Positions 12,128 through 21,867 of a stretch of 64,000 nt of DNA are shown here, piece by piece. Position numbers and translations under genes: made by a program. How positions within the stretch are numbered: position 1 is the first letter of the stretch; every line of letters begins with the position of its first letter. This DNA comes from Ypsolopha sequella (lineage: Eukaryota > Arthropoda > Insecta > Lepidoptera > Ypsolophidae): NCBI GenBank assembly GCA_934047225.1, contig OW203993.1:24132069-24196068 (forward strand). The letters run 5' to 3'. The notes beneath the pieces are model-generated. The model made no database searches and was not told the origin of the DNA. It saw nothing but the letters and a program-made list of their open reading frames with translations.

Positions 12128-12558
12128 TTAAGGGGCTTGGTATCGCCAAAGGATACTTTCTAAAGCCTACTCCTCGTTTATGGCCAAACCAAATATATTG
12201 AAAAAAAAGTATATGAATTATCAACTCTAGCAAAACGTTTCATACAACCAAAACTACTATATGAAAAAAAAAAATTACCGAATGTTGTTTTTTGACTTTA
12301 ATTCCCTGCTGCTCCTATGTGGCTTGGTCGATTTAATTCATTTATGCCTTGAGTAATAGATCAACTTGATAACTATAACCATAACGTAGGATTATTCAGT
12401 CGAACAATCACGTTCATGTGAAAAATATTATTTTCTCCTATATTGCCCTATCAAGGACGCAGCGAGCGTCGTAAAAGCCATGTAATACGCGCTGATATGC
12501 ACGTTATTTCAATGTAATTTCTGTCGATATTCGTACTGACTGACACTTATCGCCTTAA
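12128..12558 (-). mobile_element. TTAAGGCG MITE, family B copy 1
   Basis: TTAA at both edges. Read on the minus strand it starts TTAAGGCGATAAGTG and carries the family signature CGACGCTCGCTGCGTCCTTG followed by ATAGGAGAAAATAATA. The same order occurs at 17401-17895 and 18930-19359. Non-coding. Confidence 0.75.
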
Positions 12559-13517
12559 GTTCGCAGTAACGCGATTAACGTAACAAACCATATAATAATA
12601 TTAGTTATACATTAATGGTTACAAAATACGTTTTTCAATACGTTTATATATACGTTTTTTTTCTATATACCACTACGTTTTTTTCTATATACTTTAGTTT
12701 GCGATGCGTGGTCAATAAAGTTGGAGATCGAATCAAAACATTTTAAAATATGTCAAAATAATGAAAAAAGACAATTCAATGTGTTGGAAAAATCTTTTCT
12801 TCAGTTTCAATAATAATAATAATAAATTTCATTTATTTCGGATAACAAAGATCCATATTTGTTATCATGTCATTTGTTTCAAATTAAATACTACAATAAT
12901 AACTAATGTCAAAACATAATTCATTATAATGGGAAAATAAAAATTGAAAATTAAAGATTAAAAATTAAAATTAAAAGTTACTAATTAATTAAAATTATCG
13001 ATCCTTAAAAAAAACAAGTAACACACTAGCACAAATGTGTTAACAGCTCCATATGAAATACATTTCCAATAACAACCACCGAATGCTTTGAATTTTCATC
13101 CAAATACTAACAAAATTGATTACCTACACGGCCACAATACCGACAGATTTTCGACGATACAAATGGTCGTTTAGACACCGAAAACTGATAAAAAAAGCTA
13201 TAAAAAACGCTTTTTCTCGTTGTTAATAACGTGATTAACATTCTAAAATAGTTTGAAAACACCGCTTTTGATAGCCCAAATTGGTTTTATTCGAATGAAA
13301 ATATAGTGCCTTAAGGTTATAAGTCAAAAGTTAAAAGTATAATTATTTAAGTAACTGGCAACTGATAGGTTTTATTTTACTGTTCAGTTTATCCTACTAA
13401 ACACGTTTCATGTAAAGTAGGTTGCCAAGACTCACAAGCTCATAACGCTTCCACTGTTAAAACGTTATCAGATCTCATGTAGAGCCAAACTCCTAAAACT
13501 AAGAAGCCCTAACTCTA
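12559..13517. other. AT-rich intergenic stretch
   Basis: (AAT)n at about 12811-12828 followed by AAATTTCATTTATTTC resembles a LINE 3' tail read from the minus strand. A run of AAATTAAAAATTAAAATT occurs near 12945-12980. No gene seen. Confidence 0.4.
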
Positions 13518-13708
13518 CAAGCCCTAACTATACAAATCCTACATCTAAGACAAAAAATTTGGCTTGACCGTTTCGCGGCCGTCGCACATACACTTCCATG
13601 GACTTATGGTAAGAAATTAAACTGGTCTTTAATTTTGTGGCATGCAATGGTTCCATGAAACGGCCAAGTCATAGTTTTGACCAAGATATAGGGTTTGTAG
13701 AGTTAGGT
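13518..13708. mobile_element. Small palindromic MITE
   Basis: The left side CCTAACTCTACAA...TGGCTTGACCGTTTCGCGG pairs with the right side CCATGAAACGGCCAAGTCA...TTTGTAGAGTTAGG. Arms of about 50-60 bp surround an unrelated centre. Non-coding. Confidence 0.7.
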
Positions 13709-13814
13709 TTAGTATGACCAGTGGATCATGTGATTAATTTTCTGAGCAAGATCAATATTTTAATCTAACTAGTAACTCTCTTAACAAAGACAAGATTTAC
13801 AATTTTGTTCCTTA

Positions 13815-13997
13815 TTAAATGGGTCGAGATAGCACAAAAACTGCGACAACGGCCAGCGTCGTGCCGTATTCAAATAGGTATAAACTGAGAAGATCTGAGT
13901 GAGGGCATTCCCACATCTGGGCTACTTTGTCCACAGTTTCCACTGTATCCGACATGTTGCTTCGCAAGTCTTGTGGCGGTACAGCGTCAGCCAGCAC
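13815..13997 (-). CDS. Unassigned small ORF, possibly a terminal exon
   Basis: Sixty codons (or 46 from an inner ATG) on the minus strand, clearly richer in GC than the surroundings. The middle is acidic. The C-terminal part, about residues 44-58 (YGTTLAVVAVFVL), is hydrophobic enough for a short membrane segment and ends SRPI. No family recognised. An upstream in-frame stop and a weak pyrimidine tract give no clear splice acceptor, so it could equally be a chance frame or an old retrocopy. Confidence 0.2.
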   Translation of the reverse strand: MLADAVPPQDLRSNMSDTVETVDKVAQMWECPHSDLLSLYLFEYGTTLAVVAVFVLSRPI

Positions 13998-14178
13998 TTT
14001 GCCCGGAAACTTGTCTCAAGCGATCACTGATAGAAACTTCTACCTATTTTGACAGTTCTTAACTTGAAATAATCAGCTAGAGTATCGAATGATTAACTGA
14101 TAAACAAAATCTCTTTCACCGTTAGCAGAGAAGCCGAGAGAGTCAAATTTTAACGGACATTTCGTTGGTAACACTATA

Positions 14179-14420
14179 ATGTTTTGTCTTTCCATCCATC
14201 AGCCTAGTTCGTCCACTGCTGGACATAAGCCTTTTCAGGACTTTGCCACTCCCGGCGGTCATGCTGGAAGAATTGCCCATACTCACATACGCTGGGCAGG
14301 CGGGTTGGGAGCGCGGTGCCGGAACCCTCGCACCAGTGACGCTGCTGCCTGTCACCAGTCTGTTCCATATAAGGCCCGTCTATTAGGGATGGATATACCG
14401 CCATCCATCGGCCCCAGGCA
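14179..14420 (-). pseudogene. 3' end of an RTE-like LINE
   Basis: The minus strand encodes the carboxyl end of an RTE-type endonuclease/reverse transcriptase. The final residues DRREWQSPEKAYVQQWTN fit the lepidopteran LINE ending 'DR..W....EAYVQQW'. The same tail occurs at 39680-39885. Everything upstream (endonuclease, reverse-transcriptase core) is missing, so this is a dead 5'-truncated copy. Confidence 0.7.
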
Positions 14421-14470
14421 TGGTAGGCCTCCTGGTTTTTTGCCTGTGAGCTGTCCTCTTACTCTCCCCT

Positions 14471-14546
14471 GAATTACTTCGAGGGGGTCTCCAAGTAAGA
14501 TGGTGGTACCTCCACAGTCGAGCCCGGCAACAGTTCTACCACCTGT
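14471..14546 (-). repeat. Dispersed coding-like fragment, copy 1
   Basis: The minus strand reads an open 23-codon tail (ELLPGSTVEVPPSYLETPSK then stop). A + strand copy at 47986-48059 carries an in-frame stop. It is probably the end of a retroelement ORF; the family is not recognised. Confidence 0.5.
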
Positions 14547-14560
14547 TGTTGTTTTGTCTT

Positions 14561-15001
14561 TATTACGATGAAATAACCATCAATCAGAGACATGTGACAG
14601 TTGAGCTTGGAGATACCGCAACTTCGTCATGGAAATGACATGCTTCGGAAGGTTTTATTTACATGCTGCATTCGTGATTTATTTCTATCGAGCAAAGTTT
14701 ATGTTATCGTATCACACATGCGTGCAAGACCTAGACAAAAGTTTGAACTATGTTATGTATTTTTTTGGTAATTGATAAATGATATTCTGAGCTTCTACTT
14801 GACTTTGAAATGACTGCTTCGCGCGCGTTTTTCGGATAAGCCCGCCTTAAGCTGGTTTTGCACGTTCAAAATTCTGTCTATTGCATCCCATACTGTATAC
14901 TAAATCATTGTTATTTATTTTAGACTTTAATTATCATGAAAGGGAAGATATGAAGCAGCGGACCGAGCATCAAATTCAGGAGGAGTCGCACGACACCACG
15001 A
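14561..15001. other. Intergenic
   Basis: No gene or repeat recognised, apart from the possible upstream part (about 14940-15001) of the LINE tail that follows. Confidence 0.4.
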
Positions 15002-15054
15002 ACAGAAAAGGATTTAGCACTTGACAGAGAACGATGGAATATGCTACATTCTTA
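15002..15054 (+). pseudogene. Possible LINE C-terminal scrap
   Basis: Seventeen codons (ALDRERWNMLHS then stop) resemble the 'DR..W' ends of RTE-like LINEs. It is followed by an untranslated-like stretch to about 15590 that finishes with AATAAATG and ATCTATCT units, as a LINE 3' end might. Short and therefore weak. Confidence 0.3.
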
Positions 15055-16439
15055 AACAAATTTCACGAAATAGGTCCCGCAGATCAAGGCATTATCGTAT
15101 TTAGTACTTAAAAATAAAAGTGATAGACACGGTAGTTCTTTCGTGAGAAGAAATTTAGGATAAATTATTGACTTGATCTGCGCATTTCAATCAGCTGGCC
15201 CGGGCATTGATAGACCAGTCAGTCAGGACATTCTCTTATTTAATATATGTAGCCCAAATTTTTATACTTACTCATATACAAATTACACAACCATTATACT
15301 CACATACACATTTACACATTAAATAAACAATAATTGTCCACTCTCGATGGAATTCGTGCGGCTCTCTACAGGTGACGACAGAATAACAGCGTCGCAGATT
15401 TCGGTTTGCGGCATTATGCTGAGTCGGAGCTTTTTTCTCTTTGCCACGACACTCATACCACTAGGATAAATTTAAGTAAGTTTCTTCTTGTGTTTTAACT
15501 TTATTTAATTTTTTTTCTTTTATTTAAGTTCTACTTTGTTTTTTGTATTATGTGTCGTGTTTTTGGGTAATAAATGTTATATCTATCTAATAGATAGATA
15601 TAACATTTATTTCCCAAAAACAACATTGTACAATGTGTGTGTACAAAAGTTAAGAAATATTGAATTTTTTAAACTGTGTCAGGTGGCAAATCGCAAACAG
15701 TAACTTGATTTTTTGGTAAGTTTTTACCAAGTTTTTTAGGCTATTGAATTTTTATGCCTACCCTGTCTATAAACTATGTGCACGCCACTGCTATCTATCT
15801 ATCTATCATTTGTTGGTAGTTTTTTTTTAGGCATAGTAGAAAATTATCATGAGACAAGTACAAGGTGTACTATTCTCCATGAAAATACTACAAGCCTTCC
15901 TGCATTGAAATTATAATGTTTGTATGTTTTGCATTCTGAATTCAATCTAGGTATGTCGTGTAAGTCGAAAACAATGGAGAAAGACGGCATCGTGTCTTTC
16001 TTCCAGTATCGGACATAGTTTGAGATCGATGTATGTAGATCTGCCCCTGTATTTACATATGTCACGTCTATTATTTCGCAAATTTAACAATCTATGGCTC
16101 CCTTGCGCCATTTGTTTACAGTATCGATTTCGTTTGCAGTTGATCATTTGTTTACATTGGCTTAGAACAAAATGGCTCATATATTTTTACGATCATAAGA
16201 ACACACATTATTATACAGTAGCGAGTTAATTTGTAAAATAGGTAAATTTAATGTAATATTTCAGCAAGACTTTTAAGGTTTACTAGGAATATAAAAAGGA
16301 AAAAGAAATCATCGGCGTTGCAATCATATTTTGATCATGCTGTTTGTAAACCCAAACCTTCAGTTTTTTTCATCTGGCGCATATACAAAGTGAAATTTAA
16401 TCAACCGCCCGAATTCATACTGGATACTCGGTTAGTGAT
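15055..16439. other. Intergenic, probable LINE 3' UTR plus unrecognised sequence
   Basis: 15055-15590 may be the 3' UTR of the preceding LINE scrap. (CTAT)n lies at about 15791-15808. About 16395-16450 (CCGAATTCATACTGGATACTCGGTTAGTGATC) resembles parts of the palindromic family at 45967-46226 and of 36003-36130. No gene seen. Confidence 0.4.
15559..15621. repeat. 63-bp near-perfect palindrome
   Basis: GTTTTTGGG, AATAAATGTTATATCTATCT and the inverse AGATAGATATAACATTTATT, CCCAAAAAC surround a two-base centre. It looks like two copies of a LINE/SINE tail joined tail to tail. Confidence 0.9.
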
Positions 16440-16800
16440 CAGGAACAAGGTTCAAAGACAAGGTTAAATAACGTTTGTATCAGCGCGCACTGCATTACGA
16501 CGTCGCTGGGTCTCCAGGTAGCGCAAAATAGAAGAAAATAATACTTTTCACATGGACGCGATGGACGGAAAAAAAATTCCATATATGATTTTTCCAAGCA
16601 ATATTTTCCTTGTATTTTAGTGCAAGAAGCATACAAATACCAATAGTGGTATCAAAGAAATAACCAATTTTACTAAATTTTAGTCTAAAAACACCTTGAC
16701 CTTGAACAATATTTTCATTGTGTTTCAAGAGAATAATTTCATAAAATGAAATTGTTCTTTATAGATTAACTAACAACACGTATTTTTTTCACAATTTTTA
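16440..16800 (+). mobile_element. TTAAGGCG MITE, family B partial copy
   Basis: It shares CAGCGCGCACTGCATTACGA-like sequence and TAGCGCAAAATAGAAGAAAATAATACTTTTCACATGGACG with 17401-17895. About 16642-16690 also matches 50178-50226 (inverted, ~50 bp). It abuts family A copy 2. The short frames here are shadows. Confidence 0.6.
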
Positions 16801-16810
16801 AACATACTAT

Positions 16811-17203
16811 TTAAGGCGATATGTAAAAGTTTATGTAAAAGCGAGAGGGACGGATTCGAGGAAAAGTAGCAAAATTTCGGTTTCTTATGAATATAAAATG
16901 TACTAAAAATGCTATCAAAATTTCGTTTAACCAGGTCCTAGATACTGTAACAATCCATGTAATAAAATATAGTTGCAGTCCAAATGTCATTCCAAATTGT
17001 CAACCAGGAGAATTAGTGTCGAGAAAGACCTAATTTCAATGAACATTTGTATCGAGCCGAATGTCTCCAATCGCGTTTGTGTTTTAGTGAATCCCTAGAA
17101 AAAGATTCTAAAAATAATATACTATTTTATCAAAATAATACATTATTTACTGAAGTAGATATGCAAGTTCTAAAAGAGTCGATTTTTTTCCGTAGCGCCT
17201 TAA
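16811..17203 (+). mobile_element. TTAAGGCG MITE, family A copy 2
   Basis: It starts TTAAGGCGATATGTAAAAGT, ends CGTAGCGCCTTAA, and aligns through its whole length with 6864-7288 (for example ACCAGGTCCTAGATAC, GAAGTAGATATGCAAGTTC). About 30 bp shorter near the start. Confidence 0.78.
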
Positions 17204-17346
17204 GGGCCGATTTTTCAATTGACAAAAAAAAATTATTCCTATGAATAAACTACGTTGGTTTCACTCTAACACCTTTTGTTTTATGAAATCGATATAGTTT
17301 ATTTCTAGGAATAAATTTTATCTGGCAATTGAAAAATCGGCCCTAA
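17200..17346. mobile_element. Short TIR MITE (GGGCCGATTTTTCAATTG)
   Basis: TTAAGGGCCGATTTTTCAATT is mirrored by AATTGAAAAATCGGCCCTAA, with the arms extending through AATTATTCCTA/TAGGAATAAATT. It shares its TTAA with the right end of the preceding element, so one probably used the other's end as target. Confidence 0.75.
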
Positions 17347-17400
17347 GTGAAATAACTTAATCAATAAAGTCATTTTAGGATGACGCTAGGAAGAGGAGCC

Positions 17401-17895
17401 TTAAGGCGTATGACCACACTAAATAAGCAACTCAATGTGTGTCGGTACAAATATCAACGGAAACGACATTGAAATAATGTTCATTTCAGCGTGCCTTGAA
17501 AAGTGGCTGTTACGACAACCACTGCATCTCCGGCTAGCGCAAAATAGGAGAAAATAATACTTTTCACATGGACGCCATGCACGAAAAAAAATTTTTGAAC
17601 TTAAATTTTTTAGATCTAAAAATTTCCTATAATTTGGTGAAATGATGATTAAAATCGCTTTAGGCGTTTGGAAGGAGTAAGAGAATTCGCGTGTTAATCA
17701 TGTGAAACTTTCGATGACTTTCAATTTTTTTTGTCAAAACTTACAACAGAAAAACAATTTATGAAACTTAAAATTTATTGTTGACTCTATAATGCCTATC
17801 ATATATTTTTATAAAAGTTTTTGGACCACCCGTGTGGGAGGAGTAGGCCTTCAAAGACAGGTCTAAATTGCAGTTGGCGTATCCATTCGCCTTAA
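17401..17895 (+). mobile_element. TTAAGGCG MITE, family B copy 2
   Basis: It begins TTAAGGCGTATGACC and ends ATTCGCCTTAA. The first half matches 12128-12558 (minus) and 18930-19359; the second half is unlike them. Non-coding. Confidence 0.7.
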
Positions 17896-18470
17896 CTGTT
17901 CAAAAGCCTACCTGCGTACCACGTCCAAAAGTTTTGTAGTTAGTTTATAGAATCCGTCTGATAAACTCTACTCGATCGTAAATACAGCCTTCCATTGACA
18001 CGGTACAAGGAGTCGAACTAACTGAGCGTTTAGTATTGATTTGCAAGATAATAAATCAGAGTTCCAGATGGTAATTAGACATTGGCTTTGTCTTGAATAA
18101 ATTAATTTTTATAAACCAGGTTGACTTGGTACATTTCGTCTGGGACCCGTAATATGGTGATTTTGATTTATGAGCTAAATTCATACCAAAAACTTAGTTG
18201 ATGATCAACATTGAGGCACCAATGAAAACTTTGTGAAGATGTAAATAAAATTTTTGCTGTGCTTGTGTTAACGCGTTTTTTTTCAAATCAGGATTAATGA
18301 GTGAATAATGGAATCAATTGTTTATTGAACAAAAAAAAGGTATTTACAAAGATAAGAAACAGGCAAAAGCCAAAGAAGGACTTATTCCTACAAACAATTT
18401 CTTTTATCTCAAAATGTAAATTTTGTTTAGAGATATTTATGGTGGAAGACGTTGGTATCTATAGTACAGT
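17896..18470. other. Intergenic
   Basis: AT-rich, no gene or repeat recognised. Confidence 0.4.
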
Positions 18471-18471
18471 G

Positions 18472-18886
18472 TTAAGTTAACACTAGCATAGGTACCATCG
18501 GACTATCCTGATAAGTTTTAAGTTAACACTAGCATAGGTACCATCGGACTATCCTGATAAGTTTTAAGTTAACACTAGCATAGGTACCATCGGACTATCC
18601 TGATAAGTTTTAAGTTAACACTAGCATAGGTACCATCGGACTATCCTGATAAGTTTTAAGTTAACACTAGCATAGGTACCATCGGACTATCCTGATAAGT
18701 TTCAAGTTAACACTAGCATAGGTACCATCGGACTATCCTGATAAGTTTTAAGTTAACACTAAAATAGGTACCATCGGACTATCCTGATAAGTTTTAAGTT
18801 AACACTAAAATAGGTACCATCGGACTATCCTGATAAGTTTTAAGTTAACACTAACATAGGTACCATCGGACTATCCTCATAAGTTA
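18472..18886 (+). repeat. 46-bp minisatellite, 9 copies
   Basis: The unit TAAGTTAACACTAGCATAGG followed by TACCATCGGACTATCCTGATAAGTTT recurs nine times at exact 46-bp spacing (CACTA at 18481, 18527 ... 18849). Copies are almost identical. Copies 7-8 read CTAAAATAGG and copy 9 CTAACATAGG, a gradient of variants at the right edge. Confidence 0.97.
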
Positions 18887-18929
18887 AAATAATTCTTACG
18901 AAATATTTCTGTATTGTCTAGTTACTTAT

Positions 18930-19359
18930 TTAAGGCGTTTACCATCGCCAAATTAGCAGCTCGATGTGGCTGTTACGACGCTCGCTGCGTCCTTGAGAGG
19001 GCGAAATAGGAGAAAATTATACTTTTCACTTGGACGTGATTACTCGATTGAATAATCTTATGTTATGTTTATAGCTATAAAGTTTATCTATTTATCAAAG
19101 CATAGATGAATTTAATCGGCCAAGCCACTCAAGAGCAGTAGGGAATTTGAGGTCAAAAAACACCATTCAGTAAAAAAAAAATGATGTAGAAGTTTTGGTG
19201 GTATGAAAAAGAAAAATGTTGCATATGTTGTCTAAGAGTTGATTATTCATAATACATTTTTTCATTATTTTTGGTTTGGCCGTAAACTTACTTACTTAAC
19301 TGGCCATAAAATAAAGTAGGCTTTAGAAAGTACCCATTTGGCAATAGTAAGGCCCTTAA
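18930..19359 (+). mobile_element. TTAAGGCG MITE, family B copy 3
   Basis: TTAAGGCGTTTACC at the left and GGCCCTTAA at the right, with TTAA at both edges. It carries GACGCTCGCTGCGTCCTTGA and GGAGAAAATTATACTTTTCA. Its right part (GGTTTGGCCGTAAAC...AGGCTTTAGAAAGTA) is the inverse of 12128-12230, so the two copies align end to end. Confidence 0.78.
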
Positions 19360-20919
19360 GGATAAGATTTGTAATAATTTAAGGAACAATAAATAAATAA
19401 ATATAAATAAATATTCAACCTTGGGAAAAACATAAATACATTGGATGTAAATTTTTCAAATTATTTGACATGAGAACACACAATCATAATAATGATAATA
19501 TTATCTGAGCGAAAATATATACATAAATATGAAAAAATGAAATGAAAAAATTAAAATGAAAAAATGTTTATTCAATAACCAGTAATACATTAAATCAAAA
19601 TGCTGGTGCCTTCTTTTAAGTATAGAAATACTTGTTTCAGAAGACCTGGCTCCTTCAAATCCATAGCTTAAAGTTAGAAATAACTTTAAGCTATTTAAAT
19701 ATACATACAGACAAACGAACAAATAGCTTAGTTAGTTAGTCATTCAGAGAGAACCTCTCCTGTAATCATTTTTCAAGCTTTATTTAAAGGAGGACATATT
19801 TTCCGATTTCTGAGGGTTTTCGAAAGTTATATTCCAGAGCCAAACAGCTTCAGTTTACGTAGAGTCAGTTTAGTCAGCCAACATTTTGTTTTGGAATTTC
19901 TTGAAAAGAGTCATTTGGCCTTGTTAATCAAGTACAATGGTTCCACTAGAAGTTAATTTATTATATACTTCAGTAAATTTTTCTATGTAATCTAAATCTA
20001 TTTTATTTAGTTTATTTTTAAATTATTCATTTTTAGTTCTCTAGATTGTTTAATTTTTAGTATTTTAAAGGATTAATTTGCTTTTTCGAGGAATTTTTTC
20101 AAATTCTTGTCTTTGGATTTGTTTCTGATTGATATTTTCTAGTTTGTAATGCACTCTAATAATATTTAGATTATTCCGTTTTTAATTTTGAGCAACTTTT
20201 TTGTTATTTCATTGTGATATATTTACTTTTATCACATTTTCCACAAAACGAACAATTTTCATACAGTTATAAGTTCTATATAACATATAACTCACCCATA
20301 CAATTAAAGTCTCATTCAGCCAAAAGTAACCAAAAAGTCGAATAAATCTCCCAAACAAAAAGGCGCCAATGCAAGAAAAGTCGTCCTCCCTTATTAACAG
20401 GACAATAATCGCCATTTTCCTCCAAAAAATCGTAAATAAACGCTAACACAAAGACGTAACGACGTCCCTAGAGAAGGTTCCGGTTGGAGACTGAGGAAAT
20501 AAAGACTACTCTCCAGTGAATGCTTAACAATTCTAGGCGATGAAATGTAATTTGTATTATTATTGTAGCCTCTGCGATTAAAAACATAATGAAGAAATGA
20601 CACGATAATGGATCGCATTGTGTATAAGCATGTACATATATATGTACGTATTCGGTATGATAAGGTTACTTTACTCAAGGCTTGTCACACAGAGGCTTAG
20701 GCATATACGATATGTATTACATTTAATTTATACTGAGGACTGATGACGGCCTCACTGATGAGGCCGAAATATTTCGAAAAAATATAAAGTTTGTCTTTTT
20801 TTAACTATTATAATTGCTTAAAACTACAAATTTAATTTATACAAAATTTATTTTATCTACTTCATACTAAAACAAAAGCGTTTTTATAAGTACGTACATA
20901 GTTTGACCGACCTCATAAT
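19360..20919. other. AT-rich intergenic stretch
   Basis: No gene supported. It contains the hammerhead-like hairpin listed at 20740-20769. Minus-strand open frames near 20209-20678 have no recognisable domain. Confidence 0.4.
20740..20769 (+). other. Hammerhead-like hairpin (copy a)
   Basis: CTGATGA, one spacer base, a perfect 7-bp stem GGCCTCA/TGAGGCC with loop CTGA, then GAAA. This is the order of conserved elements in a hammerhead ribozyme core. The spacer base between CTGATGA and the stem is not canonical, and no convincing stem I or cleavage triplet was found. Confidence 0.35.
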
Positions 20920-21740
20920 ATTACATTACAACACCGCAATTCTGCGCTGTAATTGGCCAAATTTATTATAACACCGCTGAGATGACCAATTAGCGATCAG
21001 GATGTGTGAGAGAGAGTAGGGTCGTCTTCGGGTGGCCGAAGTTGCGGGCCTGCGATATAACTATGATTACCCAGGCATCTTCTCCGCAGGCTTCAACACG
21101 CGTCGGTTCCAGGGGGGCCGCCAGCATGATGGTTGGTGACTATAGAGAGTGGGGCCCTTTAGTCTTCATGTCCACCGGTGGTACGTCACCAGCAGTCCAG
21201 TCCGTCTTGATAGCCTCACTCACACACTGTCTTCGGAGCTGCTGGCAGATGTGTCGCTCAGTTCCATGGGTTAGGGTCGTCCTATCGAGGAACGGTCGTA
21301 CGTGGGGGGCGAGATCTCGTAAGTGATCGTGAGTAGTCGGCGGCAGTCGGCACACAAACTCACCTACGGTCTCAACCCCCATGTCCGTGGCGATGGTAGA
21401 ATTGCGCTAGAGGAGGAAGGTGCGGAGGTGGCAAGCTTTAGCTTTCTTTAGCTGTAAGAAAATAATATCAAGATATTTACTCAAAGAAATTAACGAATGA
21501 AAAAGATAGAAATAAGTTAGAATAAGAGACACTGGTTATGAACGAGTGAAAGAGATAAATATAAGTTAGCACTGGAAGCACTGAATTAAATAAATCTCGC
21601 GCTTTCTTTTTCTCATTTTTCGTGAAATTGATTGTTAATATTTAAAGACGATATTTTGGATGGTTGTTGATAAAGTCTTGTGTCAAACTGGATATAATTA
21701 GATATTATGTCACAGTTGCATAAAATATTATTAGAGCCAC
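20920..21740. mobile_element. Dispersed element with GC-rich core (long copy)
   Basis: The left part (ATAATATTACATTACAACACC, then TTTATTATAACACCGCTGAGA) and the right part (AAAGACGATATTTTGGATGG ... TAATTAGATATTATG ... AAAATATTATT) both recur in the shorter copy at 37050-37400. Between them this copy holds about 400 bp of GC-rich sequence (21000-21420) that the other lacks, open on both strands (106 codons +, 80 codons -) without recognised domain. It may be captured sequence. Confidence 0.55.
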
Positions 21741-21830
21741 AAATAAACAGACACTTCAATAAAAGAGCTTCCATAACGAAATAGATATAAGAGCTTGGAC
21801 TACTCACTTTGATTTTTGCAAGAAAAACTC

Positions 21831-21867
21831 GACGTTTCGGTCAAAGAAAAGAGTGTCCTTCATCAGG
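21831..21867 (-). other. Hammerhead-like hairpin (copy b)
   Basis: On the minus strand: CTGATGA, spacer A, an imperfect stem GGACA/TGACC (one A.A mismatch) around a 10-base loop, GAAAC, then GTC. Same order as the copies at 20740 and 42055. Confidence 0.35.

Noticed and set aside
18472..18886. CRISPR-like array
   Set aside because: Whole 46-bp units are identical with no unique spacers; it is a minisatellite in eukaryotic DNA.
20740..20769. Functional hammerhead ribozyme
   Set aside because: An extra base before stem II and no clear stem I or cleavage triplet; kept only as a hammerhead-like motif.
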